DNA from: Nitzschia sp. DOCU1
Taxonomy: Eukaryota > Bacillariophyta > Bacillariophyceae > Bacillariales > Bacillariaceae
Assembly: GCA_951394045.1 (NCBI GenBank)
Contig: OX596000.1
Coordinates: forward strand, 930,001 to 994,000
Direction: 5' to 3'
Length of the DNA: 64,000 bases
Shown: positions 10,153 through 23,220 of the stretch, in pieces
How positions within the stretch are numbered: the stretch's first letter is position 1
Layout of the letters: each line of letters begins with the position of its first letter
Made by a program: the position numbers and the translations under genes
The notes under the pieces: model-generated
What the model saw: the letters and a program-made list of their open reading frames with translations, nothing else
What the model was told of the DNA's origin: nothing
Databases searched by the model: none

Positions 10153-10346
10153 GTACACTTTACAAAAAAATTCAAAAAACATGTCGTTTTTTTGTAATAT
10201 GCAACCTCTTTCAATTGTCTTTCCAAAAGAGTATGTGACGTTCAACATAGAGTACTTGACGAGGGGTTTCCTTATTACGCCTCTCTTATTGTACAGGCCA
10301 CGCGATTTGGAGGTTAATCTCGAATGAGACCGGCAGCTATCAAACA

Positions 10347-11971
10347 ATGAGGCCGAAAAGGACGAAGCTGTCCTCTTCAAAACCGCAGAATCTGCCAAAG
10401 ATCCGAGCCTCTATTGTGGCGACGTTGTTCGTCGCCATTTGCATCGGAACCAATGTGATTCTGATAGCTCGCTACATTTATTTCGGAAATGGGGAGCAAA
10501 ATGCAGGGGGTGGTCTTGTGTCAGCGCCTATGTTGTCGCTATCTGTTGCCACAAGGGCGAAGGATCCAATAGTGGTCGCCCATGTCGTTTCTTTGATCAA
10601 ATGCTCAAAACAAGAGCGGGTGGTCGGTTTCTTGGATGCAGCGGCTGTTCTTCGCCATTCGATTCATAAAAACTCAATCCACTCGGGAACTTCCAAGTAT
10701 GACTACACAATGATCGCAATTGTACATGAAAATTGCAAGGATCACGCTCACGCGCTGGATCGCCTTGGTTACCAAGCGATGGTAAAGCCATCTCCTGTCA
10801 AAGTCGAAGAAATAGCTGAAGGCTACTTGAAATCGCATATAGAAATGGAGAATTGCTGTGGTTCGGCAGAGTTCATCAAGTACGTACTTTTTCAATGTAT
10901 GGGTGTCTTGCCCGGCCACCCGCGATTCTAACAAAATGTTTACGTTGTACGCCTACACTTTGTTGGACTACAAAGTCACGGTGCATTGGGATATGGATGT
11001 TGCTCTGTTTCAGCCGATGGATGATTTGTTCGATAGTATGCTTTCCCCTGCGGATTCGGATGAAGGCCAAAGAGCCCGATCGCGATTGGAGCTGCAGCAT
11101 CCCGAGCGCACATTACCAAGGCAAATAGACGCATTCATCACGCGGGACATTACATCATCTAATCCCTGGGAAAAACACCAGGGTGTTCAAGGAGGCTTCT
11201 TGGTATCACGGCCCTCAATGAGTCATTTCGAGGGATACTTGGACTTTATCAAAGAAGGAAATTTCACCAAGGGACGGGGCGAAGGTTCAGGGTGGTCGGG
11301 ACTTGGATATGGGGGATTTCAAGGAGCGATGGCATACCAGGGCGCGGTGGCATATTTTTATGACCAACTGGTCCCAAATACTGCAGTCGGTACGTTCGCG
11401 CTCCTATTCAAATTTTGGGGTGCGTTTCTTGGATCTCTAACTTTGTATTTTGGCCACCCCAGAACTTGACATTTGCGTATGGAATCAAGTTGTGGCGGAT
11501 GTGATATGGCGGGGTCCCGTTGGAATGGAGTATTATGGGCAATGTCGAGAATATCCGAGGGAGGGCGAAACCCATAGTAACAATCGCCCAGAGAACGGCA
11601 AGTGTCGGGACTGTCGAATCGTACCTATTGACCAAGTGAAGAGTGCGCATTACACTGCATGCAAAAAGCCGTGGGAATGCCAGCTGCCTTATCCAAGGAT
11701 ACCTCGAATTAAGGAGCATGTCCATCGATTACAAGAACTCACGAACGTGACGACGTGTGGCTTGCTGTTTCGGAAGTGGTTTGATCTACGGCACGATTTT
11801 GAAAATGCGCTAGAACGGTTCGGAGGTGTTTTGCCTTCGGGACGAGACGGAACCTTTCGTCCCGAATATTTCGCTGGCTCGTGCTCGGCTGAAGGTCGGT
11901 ACATTGCCATGGTGCCTCCTCCACCAGATTTTGACATTGACAAAGTGTATGGAATGAAGAAGAAGAATTGA
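10347..11971 (+). CDS. GT8-like glycosyltransferase, type II membrane protein
   Basis: Best model: exons 10347-10879, 10944-11389 and 11463-11971, 495 residues. A single transmembrane helix at about residues 21-43 after a basic N-terminus suggests Golgi or ER location with a lumenal catalytic domain. The family signature EFIK-LYAYTL-DY is followed by the metal/nucleotide-sugar motif HWDMD (Asp194 and Asp196), then GVQGGFLVSRPS, GYGGFQGAMAYQG, and near the end CRDCR and HYTACKKPWEC. Intron 2 (73 nt) is canonical GT-AG. Intron 1 is odd: it begins GTACGT but must end in AC at 10942-10943 to keep frame and the conserved motif, with no AG available before 10974. Donor sugar and substrate cannot be told from sequence. 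Confidence 0.82.
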
Positions 11972-12588
11972 GAAATTCTACGTATGGGTAGACAATAATG
12001 CTGCACGGAAGGCTGGTTCATCAGACTGCAGCACGACTATTGAGTAGACAAGAGCAGTTATGGCGAACCTTCGAGCTTACGATAGGTAAATATGTACGTA
12101 CAAACGGTAGATAGATTTTGACAATAAATTCCCCTCTAGATTGCGAGCGTTACTAGTAGCTCTGGGATCGGAACGCAATTCTCGAATCCACGATCTCAAT
12201 CATCGTTCTAGGAACATCAATGACGACCATTGCAACATCCAGAAGGTCGGAAAGTTCAAACTAGAGAGATGGGCAACTTCACCAGCGATACTATCTGTCC
12301 GCCTTTTCCAGGATAGTAGAGATGATGCGATAGTAGAGATCGATCATTTGACTCTCCTCATTTTGGTCATTTGAGCGGAACTTTCGGAAGAAGGTCAGTG
12401 CTGGTCCGTGGTTCTCCCGTGAGGGTGACAGGGAGAAGGGGCCAATCAAAACTTTCGGTTTGGATCGTGTCTGTGTGTCTGTCTCTGCAGCGTTTGACTG
12501 TCTGAAGTGTTCGTGCTCGACGGATCTATCATAACATCATCGTCAGAAAGTTTGTTTCAGAGACAAAGCTCTGCAACTGCTGTGGTAT
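11972..12588. other. Intergenic, no gene seen
   Basis: About 617 bp between two plus-strand genes. It should contain the end of the GT8 transcript and the promoter and 5' UTR of the sorting nexin gene. No convincing ORF, tRNA or repeat was found. Confidence 0.5.
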
Positions 12589-15500
12589 ATGGCAGATGAA
12601 AAGTCAATAAGAATTAAAGTGATGCTTGGTGTGATCCCGCGTCAATACGAGATCCACGCCAAGGCCGCCGCCGCGGTTGGAGTCGCCGTTGTTTGTGCAG
12701 CCCCTGTCCGAGTCCTTAGTGCGGCGTTCCAGCTTTTGTGGACATGTCTGGGCATGGCTCTGGGGGTGGGGCTGGGTCTGGGACTTGCAATGCATGTCTA
12801 TGAGCAGTTGCAGGGCTGGCAAAAAGCACATGAGCGGGAGCAGACTTCTCAGGTCGCATCAAAACCGCGGAAAATTGCCGTGGAACCGAGCAGGTTGAAA
12901 ACAAATTTATCGCGAGTTCAGTCGAATCTTCTCGAAGACGGCTCCTCATATGTTTCGCTTATGGCTCTGGCTGGCTATGTGGTAGATGACAAAGTGCTCA
13001 GGGGGCAGGTGCTGAAGGGGGATGCTTCTTTCTGGGATGTCAAGTACAGATTTACAGATATCACAGTGGACGAACAGATGGGGCCTCGATTATTGAAGGA
13101 AGACTGGCCAGGCCTGCCAGAACCTGTCGCCAGAGAACTTGGACGTATTGTGGAACACATCATGCGGGACTACATCTCATCGTGGTATAGTCGCCTCGAC
13201 GGAGGCTGCCGTTTCACAGACGAAAAGGAAAAAAGAAAACTCGGCATCCTCAGAGATGGTCAGACACCAGCATTTTGCGACGAGGATGCGCAAAAAGAAA
13301 GCAGCGTGCGTAGGATGGTATTTAGTACCCTTACTCATCGAAATATTCCAATGCTAGACCAGACCTACCGTGTCTTGTCAGCCGCATTTGGATCCCTTGC
13401 CACTCGTGCTGAACATGTCAACGTGTTTTCTTTGGCTCTCTTGAAATGGACCCAGGTGTTGGCGCACACTTTCAAGCATTACAGGGATATTCGACGAGTT
13501 GCGGAAGAAAAGAACCAAACGGACCGACCCAGTGAAGTGCAAATAATAAGGGAATTTTTGTTGGCGGGAAAATTGCACAAAGCGGTCACTTTCGGTCTAG
13601 ATGTACCATCGCTACTTTTCGCCGACGCCCAAGGAACGGAATGCGGCACGGGAGCTCCAGATGCCGATGCTTTACACCCGCCAAAAGATGCAACTCAAGT
13701 ACTGGAGGAACGGCTTTTCAAGACCCCAATTATCAAGGAGTGCGAGTTGGATTACAACCGAGTTGTTGCCTTCCGTCTGGTTCGAGCTCTGCTACCAAAA
13801 AACGATAGCTCGTCCAATGTCGTCATGGCATTGGTTACAGAAATTATGGGAGCCTGTGTGTTACAGCCTCTAATGAATCTTTGGATACCATCCTTCCTTA
13901 ACGAGCTCATCGTCAACTCGTTGGCGACGAGAGTTAGCGATCAATCGCTTGGCCCAGAGGATCCTTCTGACCGACCTGCCAATCTGGATGAAGTCATGGA
14001 TGTTCAGGCTGCTGTCGGCGAGCAGATTCCATCATCTGATCTCGAGAAAAATACGTCTTTGATATCAGGGGTCTCGCAGGTCTCACTTCCGAGCTCCTCG
14101 CCTGGGTCCGCTTTTGACCGTGCGATATTGGAATCGCCTGCACCAACAACGCCGGCTCCGAGGTCGACAGCAAGTAGCACCGATAATTTGGCCGATCTTG
14201 GCGATGAGGAAATCGACGAGAAAAACCAGAAAACTCTTGGTGAGTTGTTATTGAGGCTGTCTTCGGGTGCTGTCGCTGAACTTGTGAAATATGTCAACTT
14301 AGAGGAGTGTCGGCAAGCGCGACTGAACAATCAAGAAAATAGTGTAGACTATGATGATCCGGCGTGCCAAGCGGCTGTTTTGAGACTTGTAATGGTTGTT
14401 GAGGCTGCCGTGCTGCAAGGGCGCTGTTCCTATCGGCCTGTAAAGCAAAGAGAAGAATCGAATGAATCTGCCGACAACATGTCAGAAGAATCTCTATCGC
14501 AGCTCTTGATGGAGATGACGTCAGACATGGCCGCTTTTGAGAAACGAATCGAGAAAGCGGCTAACCACACGCAGCACCCTCAACCTATGATTGAGTCAAC
14601 TTCAGACATGGACTTGGAGCCAGATCAAAACGAAATCTCAACGCTCAGGACACTCATCGCGACGTGGATGCACACAGGACAGCTAGCGCGAGCCATCTCG
14701 TTGATAATTAGCGGGATGGGGAATGTTTTCCTCCCCTACTACAGAGATGATGCATTTCTTTCTGTCACCACGACGGCCCAAGTATTCAAGGAGCAAATGG
14801 ATTTGTTTGACAAAGTTGATATCATGGTAGAGACAATGGCCGTGCTTGCCAGTCCTCGTCTTGACATTGAGACGGAGTCACTCTTGATGCCACAAGAGAT
14901 GCTGGATGGCTTTGTTGCAAGTGGTGATAATGCAAACAAGGGACAGTCAAGAGCATCAGGGGTACCCGAAGATTCTTTCGCACCTTCGGCAAGTGATCTA
15001 ATGGCACATCATTTCGGAAACGCCGCAACTCCCCGGTACCTTGATTTTCATAAGAATGCTGCCTTTGCATTAAGTCTGCGCTCCGAGCGAGAACGCAGGC
15101 TCTGTTCGTGGGAGAGTCAAAAAGTGGACGACGACAGTTTGCGTGTGATTCATCGGCCTGGTGCATCTCCAAGCGAAAGGGAACTACACAATGAACTGCA
15201 TAACCTCGCTCGTATTTTCTACAGCGGGACGAACGTTCTAACAATCAGAGATGCGGCAAGAAGGAATGATTCCGCTGAAGGCGACCCTGGATCGCCCCGT
15301 TCCTTGGCTTCAAATGCCGGGAAAACGTCTTTGGTGACTGTCGAAAATATGTCCAAGAGGCGACCCATTGAGATCCCTGACGAAGATTCTTCCTTCCTTC
15401 TCCGCGCACAACCTAGGCCGTTATCGGCGGTTTCGGTGCACAGGGATGATCGCAACCACGACCTCAGCTACAAATGTTTCATTGCGACGTATGAAGAACC

Positions 15501-17817
15501 TATAGTCTCTAACAGCATTCATCGGAATCAAGCTGGACGCTACATCCGTCGATGCTTTTTGCAGTACTATCCCATCGACAGGACTGCATCAATCATGCTT
15601 CACAATGATGCGAGAACACTTGACCGAAGAAAAGGCAAGCCCTTGGGCCAAGAGCAACCGAATCATCAGCAGCAACAGCAGCCAACTCCTTACCTCTCGG
15701 GTTCATTTCTGCGTGAACGCCATCTCTGCCAGAAGTGGATGCAGCGAGGTGCTACTGCTCAAACATTCTTGTCCAGCTCTGTGATGGAGGTGGCAGATTT
15801 TAGTGCGACTCCTCGGGCTGGGAAGGCCCTCGATTTCGTCTACAGAATGTCTTTGTTCGAACGGCCAATGGTAGAATTGGCAGGGAAACGCTTCACAATC
15901 CACGACGCGGCGGCAAGGGGGCACAGATCCGATGCGTCAGCATTAGAAGCCAGCGATGCAAGTTTTAGTTACGTCCTGTTACGGATCGGTAAGGAGTTTG
16001 GGCGCGATGACGGTGCTTCAAATTCTGAGAATGGCATCGATCGAAGCGAGTATCGCCACAAGGTGGAGATGGGGCCAGGTAAGCCGGTGGGGCGTTTTCA
16101 TGCGTCATTTTCTGGGTGAGGCTTATCCTTATTTTTGTCACTAGACGGATACCCTATGGTTTTTCTACGAGGGCTCACAGGTACAGAGATCAAGCCATAC
16201 CGAATTTCCTTTGTAAGAGCTGCACTGATGATAACGTCGGTCAGGCAAGAAGCCCAACTTCAGTGTTTGATGGACTGTGTGAAGGCCGGTTCGGCGAAAA
16301 GCGCAACGAAGGCGAGAACAGATGCTCAACTGCGGCCAACGATGAAAATTCTTGAATTTGCAAACGATCGGAGCCCTGACAGATTGCGGTCATCGGCTTT
16401 GCTTCGGGATCTGAAGCTTGGCGTATCGACGATTGATCGGGAGCAACTTCGAAGGAATGGCCTCCTCAATCCCAGATTCCCAACAGTAATCAAGGATCTA
16501 TCTGTTTTGGTGGAAAATTCAGTTCAAGCTAAGGATGTGGCGGAGCTATCCGGAAGCAACAGAGCAGTGCCCCCAAGTTCAATTTTGTACAAGATTCGCT
16601 GTACCGCTACAGTGGGCCTTGCTGCCAGCGACGATGATGCGAATGAGCTAGAACCGTATATTTGTGACGATGGGACTTTGGCCAGTGAGTACCAAGAGGA
16701 ATGGATTGTTTACAGGTCGATGAAGGACTTCCAGGCCCTGCACAAGCAACTCAAATCCGAAGTCGCAAACGCCGAATCATCGGCAAGCACGGGGTCTCGG
16801 CTTGTAGGAGCCGCCGCCGCTGCCTTCAGCACCGCATCACAAGGCAGGCGCAATAGAAAGGCTTTAGTTCCTTCGTTGGCTCAAGCGAGCAAGACAGGCG
16901 CACTCGCAGTCACCCAGAAGGCCATCGTGAAACGAGGTGAGCTACTTCAAGATTACATCCAGGAGCTACTTTCTACAGGCAACCTTTTGCGCAGATCCAT
17001 GGACCTTTTGCTTTGGTTAGGGGCCTCATTTCCATTCCCCAGTGAAATCCAGGGGCTGACAATGACGCCGGTACGGCTTGTAGATCCTCTAGGACGAACG
17101 AGTTTTGTTAGATTAATTTCGTCTCGAGGGACTCAAGCGAAGAGCAACGAACGTTTGAGTAGCAGTCGGGTGCTCTCAGCTCGGCAGAAAAGCGTGGAAG
17201 AAGGGTTGCCGCCTATTCGAAACCCGGAAGACACTACAGGCATGGACAAGTCCGATGACGGAGATTTGATCGAAAGCGTGTTGAGTAAAGTTGACCAAGT
17301 TCAGCTCGCCGATGTCCGAAATCGGCTGGTGGAATTAGTAAAATACCAGTTCGGCTTCGAGAATGCTTCTTTCTTGCGAAGCAGGCTGTTGTCGGCCCTG
17401 GAGACGGCGTCGTTTGTGGCGATGACCAAAGGGTCTGAATTTCGATATTTTATTTACAAAAAACACATCGAACTCCTAAACCCCCAGGCTATCGCTGGGC
17501 TCCTTGAGAAGACCCTGGGCATACTCTGGCCCGACGGTTGTTGGCTTGTCCCAAGGCCTGTCTTGAGTGTTGAAGAAGAGGTCGCGTTGAGAGAGAACGC
17601 CAGGCGCCTGCTCCATGAAGCCTTTCCAGAGCAGCTCCGAGCAATCCTCGGCAAAGAACTTACCGCTGATGGATTAGACATCGGATTGGAGATGCTTCAG
17701 AACCGGCTTGTCGTCAAAAGCCTATTTTACATGCTGGTCGATTTACTTTGGACTGAATTGTTTCCAGAGCTCAGAGATTCATTGCCATGTGCGTCTGCTC
17801 TCGACATTGAAGCCTAG
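12589..17817 (+). CDS. PXA/PX-domain sorting nexin (SNX13/14/25-like)
   Basis: Exons 12589-16078 and 16145-17817, separated by a 66-nt GT-AG intron, give 1720 residues. Residues 27-75 are hydrophobic and should anchor the protein in a membrane. A PXA domain follows at about 145-450 (RELGRIVEHIMRDYISSWY; CVLQPLMNLWIPSFLNELI). An RGS-like helical region is likely at about 680-750. The PX domain, which binds phosphoinositides, lies near 1305-1460, interrupted by a low-complexity insert. The C-terminal nexin domain is at about 1545-1705. This order is that of the SNX13/14/25 group, which act at ER or endosome contact sites. Length exceeds the animal proteins because of acidic and Ser-rich linkers. 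The RGS assignment is weaker than the rest. Confidence 0.85.
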
Positions 17818-18252
17818 GTCGGAACTTTGGGACTCCGTGTCTTTCCCGAATTTACCGGCAAGACTTCTTGCTCGTCACAAAACGAGACATTGGACGGTTT
17901 GATTCTATGCTCTACTCTAGCTACTCTAGAGTAAGCAACATCAGTATCTACTTGTAGTAGGCTTACTCGCCCATCTGATCAATCCCGATGCCCGCTAGAC
18001 TCACTGTCGCATGAATAGCACCATTCCGGAGCCTTTGGGGCTCTTTCGCACCGGGGTTATTGGTCATCCTTGACCGTTGCCGTGAATGCCAGAGTAACAA
18101 TGTGGTTGGTCGGTCTTTGTGCAATTTCGCTCCATCGCGTTGGGCGCCAGATCGGCCATGCATGGTCGCTAGTAGTGGGCACTTCCCGCTCGTCCCTGTC
18201 ACACAATGCCTGCGCTACTACTCTGCCAAAGAAGAAACAAAGTCATCACCTT
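17818..18252. other. Intergenic between convergent genes
   Basis: The 435-bp gap between the 3' ends of the sorting nexin (plus) and the PAS-domain gene (minus). It contains a short repeated CTACTCTAG motif near 17910-17930. I see no gene or RNA. Confidence 0.5.
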
Positions 18253-21200
18253 TTACCCGACAGCGGTAACTGCCTCGTGAGGGTTCGAAGATTCCGAGTC
18301 CATGGCCTCTTCGTCTGATTCTTCGTGCACGGCTGGATCATGGCCAGGCAACGTTGCAGAATCGAGATCCCGCCCCCGTTGCAACCTGAGTTCGGACTTC
18401 GTCATTCCAAGAAGCTGGGCCTCAAATGTTGTCGATGTCGACGACTGAGATTCGAGCGACCCCAACTTCCGGTTCCCACTCTCGAAAGGCTCGAGTTGGA
18501 TTAGATAATGGGTGATAAGGTGCCGCTTTCTATGAAGAGAAACCTCGCGGTGTGGGAAAGTCCTACGAGGTTGCTGGTGATGATGCGTGCTTGTCGAAGA
18601 AGCTGCGTCATTTTGGTGATGTTTTCTTCGTTTGGACTTGTGGTGGTGACTTTCTTGGTCTTTGTCGGTGACCACAGTGAAGGCCTCCGGTGAACTCACC
18701 ACAGGAGATACACCCATCGAACCTATGTTTCATGGAAGTCATTGTCGTGAGGTGAATACGATCGTTCGGCATTTGGCACGGCGATAAAATAGTCAAAACT
18801 TACACGGAACATGCCGATACGGAGCGTCACAAGTGCTCGCAATACTGCTAACGTTGCTTCCCTCCTCTCGATTTCTGATCGGAACGCTTGGCGACAGTTT
18901 CGGGATCGCAAATTTTTGTCCCAGAAGGGACTGGGGCTTTGCATTCAAGTTGATGATATTCCACCGACCAAAACCATTGGTGGCAATCAACCTTTCAACA
19001 CTATCCTCTTGAGACGCTGCCGCTTGAGCCCTTCCGGCGGCCTCGGCAGCGGTTAGACCCTGTGCTTCATTGGATTCGGGGTGCAATAAATCTTCCTTTC
19101 CTCCGTCCCGGTTGTCGCACATTGCGCCCCCGCCCGACAATGCGGCTGCGTCGTCCGTTTTTTGTCGCTCGTGATCGTCTTTCACGGCTGCTAGGGTCTG
19201 TGGATCAGGAATCGATAGAATATTTGAAATCGGCTTGCCCACGACAGTATGGGAATCGATATTAGAGAGGCGACAGAAGGCAGCATTTGTATGAATCACG
19301 ACAAACGGCGGGGTAGCCGAACACACAATCCTGGTGAAAGAGATATCACACCATGGTGAGAGGATTTCAACATGTAATAGGCGAAGAAAATGAGCCGTAC
19401 CTTGCTGTTTTTGTGAAGGAGAGCACCTTGTCCAAGGTGACGGGGCGACCTGGCTTGATGAGGGCATTTTCATCGCGATCGCGGCTCCCTTCGGAAGATT
19501 CCATTTCTTGCTGTACTTTCTCTTCATATTCACGACGCATGTTCATACGTTTTCTTTTCTTGTCCAGAAGCTTCTTTTCCCTCACAGCATTAGAATTTTT
19601 TGAACGATGCAACTGAACAGGGCTCCCCAGGTCTTTGACATGTCCTTCGCCTGCGTTTGCATGGTACCGATGGGCACTTGCATGGGGCGGGTCGATTGCA
19701 GCATTGGTGCTCGTATTGCACTTTCTCTTTTTGTTTGAGTTTGTCGCATCTGAGTTGCCTTCACCGCTGTTATTCTCCCCGCTGTTATCCATGGTTTCCT
19801 CGCTGCTACCTTTAACATCATTCCCACTGGCGGACGATCCATTGCCGTTCGAAGAAATACCACCTTGGTCGTTGCCACTACCAGAACTACCACCTTGGTT
19901 TGAACCACTGGCAGTTCCACTACCAGTATTTCCCGCACTTCCAGACCCCGACGTTGACATCTGGTTGTTGTTGCTAGCTCCGCTCGATCCCGCACGAGAG
20001 GATGAGTATTCCGACACGACAGCGGGGACGCCGAATCCCAAGGGATCCCCCTGCTCTGCTTGAATGTTATTTCCCGTCGCCGATGACGAGGCCGAGGTGC
20101 TTTCTTGTCTGTCGGTTCCGTCTTCGTCAGGCAGCGCTGCGTCGTCTTCTGGTTCGTTGCCATTGCCCCCGTTCTCGACTGCAGGCGATTCACCCTCGTG
20201 TCGAAAACCACCTTCATGCACATTAATATTTGCGTGCTGTATTCGAACCCTTTTGTCTGACGACGAGCTTGATGACGAGTTGGAATCTCCGTTGGAAGAA
20301 TTGTTCAACTCCTCCAGGGCTCCTTCGTCTTTTGCCTGGTGCCGCAGATGCTTTCGCTTCACTCGCGCAAGGACCACCATAGATGAACCTATGAGCGCAA
20401 AAGAGCCTGGGTGAGCATTATAAAAAGGGCACCACAGAGACATTGGCTGCTTTACTTACTGTCGCTCTCACTTGACTCATTGTTTGCGCTTGGCCCATCT
20501 GAATCATCGGAAGGGCCCTCTCCGTGATCTACATGCATCTCGACCGTCTTCGTGCTTGGGGTCGGTTTCCTTTCAAAATCAGAGGCTCCATCCGCCAATT
20601 CAGACAAATGACGCTCACTCGAGTCTTCCAGTCCCAATGACTGTGAGTGGCTGATACCATGCGCATGAAAGAAAGGCCGTACAACCTGGAGGAAAGTCAG
20701 TTATATCAATGAAAACATATAGGCCCCTTCTACTTTTGCTCGATTTACCTCCATCAAACTCATGTACTGGTCGATGCTGGGCGTTGTCTCTTGGTTTGAG
20801 CCCATAACAGAGAGCGCTTCATCGGTTCCGGTATTGTTGGTAGACGATGACACCTGGACATTGCTGGGGAAGGCTGACAAGGATGACGTCTGAATGTGCC
20901 CGACTGTGCTGAGGTCAATTCTGGGGTCCATTGGATGCAGAATTCTCACCCCGTTCCATTGTGGAAAGCTTGCTGAATTTCCGACAACAAGCGATCCGTC
21001 CGGGTTCAGGTTCGAGCCATCTATACTTTTTTGCGAACTTTCCTTTTTCGATTCAATCTTCGAGCCAGCATGCTTTCCAGCAGAAGACTTTTTGCTGACT
21101 CTTGCTGCTCTTGTCGACTTCTCTTCGTGTTCTCCCCCAGTCACTTTCAGGCGTTTCATATCATCTTCAGGAGCAGCTCCTCCAGAAGATGCATCGGACG

Positions 21201-21501
21201 AGGAACACTCAAAGTCAGCACTATATCCACCGCCACTGCCACTCCCGCTGCCGGTTCCTTTCCCTCCATCGCTAGCGGTGCTTGAGGATTCAGCATTATC
21301 CTCAGATCTCTCAGCCCCGTAAGCATCGCCGCCGTTACCATCGTTGCAAGCTCTCTGCCTAGCATCGGAACCGGTATCAGATGACCCTGCGTTATCTTCT
21401 GGCATTTGCTCTTTGTTCGGAGCATCGATCGAGTCGCTTTCATCCTCCTCATCCTCGTCGTCGTTTGCCCAACGGGATGCAGTTATCTCTAAACTTTTCA
21501 T
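18253..21501 (-). CDS. PAS-domain protein, Ser/Asn/Gly-rich
   Basis: Five exons on the minus strand: 21501-20749, 20685-20460, 20406-19401, 19330-18804 and 18722-18253, all with GT-AG introns of 53-81 nt; 993 residues. The N-terminal 600 residues are low complexity, rich in Ser, Gly, Asn and acidic residues. A PAS domain is built across exons 3-5: FVVIHTNAAFCRLSN and VVGKPISNIL form its first half, and THYLIQLEPF looks like its last strand, with a long Glu/Ala/His/Lys-rich insert between. Basic clusters (KRKHLRH, KSKRRKHH) suggest nuclear location. No kinase, bZIP or LOV cysteine motif was found, so the role (sensing or protein interaction) is open. The ligand cannot be predicted. Confidence 0.8.
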
Positions 21502-23220
21502 TATCTAGGGGAACAATTCGTCAATGTCTTTTGCTTTTCTCCACAGCGAAAAAGTTTTAGCCTATTGTATCAATGATCCCATCAGGAGGGATGGTTATAG
21601 TTTGGTGGAAATTTGAGATTGAGAAGACACGTTGCTTGAAGAGTGGACGAGGGGTCCGTACGATAGACCACGAAGTGCCGTGCGTTCGTGTGATCGTTTT
21701 GAAAGGCAATAATATACCCATTTAGTGTTTCGAAAACCCTCTAAACATGGCAAACATCGAGAACAGATGTTCATGTAAGGAATATTCAGAGTGTGCATTT
21801 AAAGAATACAAAGCTCGCATAATGCTTGTAGAATTATACAAAGTCTTTAGGTAAACTCGTCGAGCTCTTCATAGAAATAAAAAGCTGACCTGTCAGGCCA
21901 CGATTGTTGCTCGAAACTTGCGTCATTTGCATCATGAATTTTAATTGGATGAATTACCCGAAGTGCTCATGCGCTGTTAAATGTCTTGGTGCATCTGTTG
22001 TTCCTTGGTCTTCTATGCATTCTTATTACTCCCCTGCTTTGGATGTGTTCCAATGTCCGCGTGCTCTCCACATGCGTCACCATGTCATTTACCAGTTATG
22101 TAATCATACCTGGTACATACTACAGTACAGACTTCATTTTTGTTGACGAGCTGGGAGGGAGGCTCCACGTGTCGTAGGTGATTGATGGTGATGACAGATG
22201 TGGTTTTGATGGTTGTTTTAGGCAGATGAGGCGTTTGCTACAAAGTGACTTACAATCTGATAGGCGATCTGCTAGAACGTCAAGAAGCGCTGCGTCGAGA
22301 ACAGGCTGTGGATTGTTGGTGACTGCAGAATATCGTGCTAGCAGCATTTTCGAACACCGTCAGAGGCCCGACCTCGACAACCACCTTTTGGTAAAGAAGA
22401 TGCCGACTTTTTTCAACTATCGGTTTGCTTCTCGGTTTTCCAGCTCTTGTGCATCTGCGTGACGCACGGGTGGACGACACAACCACTTCGATCTACTACA
22501 ACGTCACGGTCACTGTCAATGGCGACCGAAGAGAATCCTCGTGATTTTTGCCTATGGAAAGCATTCAAGTCGGGCACTGACGACCGAGAAGATGGATTCT
22601 TCTTGGGAGTCATCTAGAATATCGAGGGACTGCAGATTGCGCAGTCGACAGAATCCGTTCAAAATTCGAAAATCTTAGATGAACTTGAATGAGTGATCGA
22701 TCGTCGCGACAAGAGCAGTAGTACCGGTAGGTCCATATTGCAATATAGAAAAGAATCTATCACCTAAGAATAATAAGGCGATTTAAGGCGAAGTTTCCAG
22801 GCTGTGCTTGAGAGTGGAACGCACGATTCGATTCGTACAAGGAAAGTTCCTCCTGTGGTACAAAAGATACACGAGGCTACGAGATCCTTCCGTGGCCCAC
22901 AGGATTCTCGTGTGTGATTGAAAACCATGGGAGTCAATGTTACGAACAATTCCCACAATTCCTCATAAGCCCGCTCATTCTTCGACATATGCCCAACCAT
23001 GATTGTGCAAACTGAACTCTCATACTACCTGTAATAGCTGCCATTGGCCGTGATTCTCGAGCTGAGTTGCGAAAAGTGGAGCGGGAGAGAGCGACCTGCC
23101 ATGGCACCGCCCATAACGCGAGAGTGAAAACTTGCAAAAGGAAAAACCTACAATTGCAATACCCCTGTTGTTGATTGAGCATCACCATCATCGTTCCGCT
23201 TGAGAGCACCTACTAGAGCA
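21502..23220. other. Long intergenic region, no gene seen
   Basis: About 1.7 kb between the divergent PAS gene and the ORF at 23221. Both promoters must lie here. The open frames in it are short, overlap on both strands and show no recognisable motif. No tRNA-like sequence or clear repeat was found. Confidence 0.45.

Noticed and set aside
17818..21600. An operon-like link between the sorting nexin and PAS genes
   Set aside because: They converge and the genome is eukaryotic with introns; nothing suggests joint transcription.
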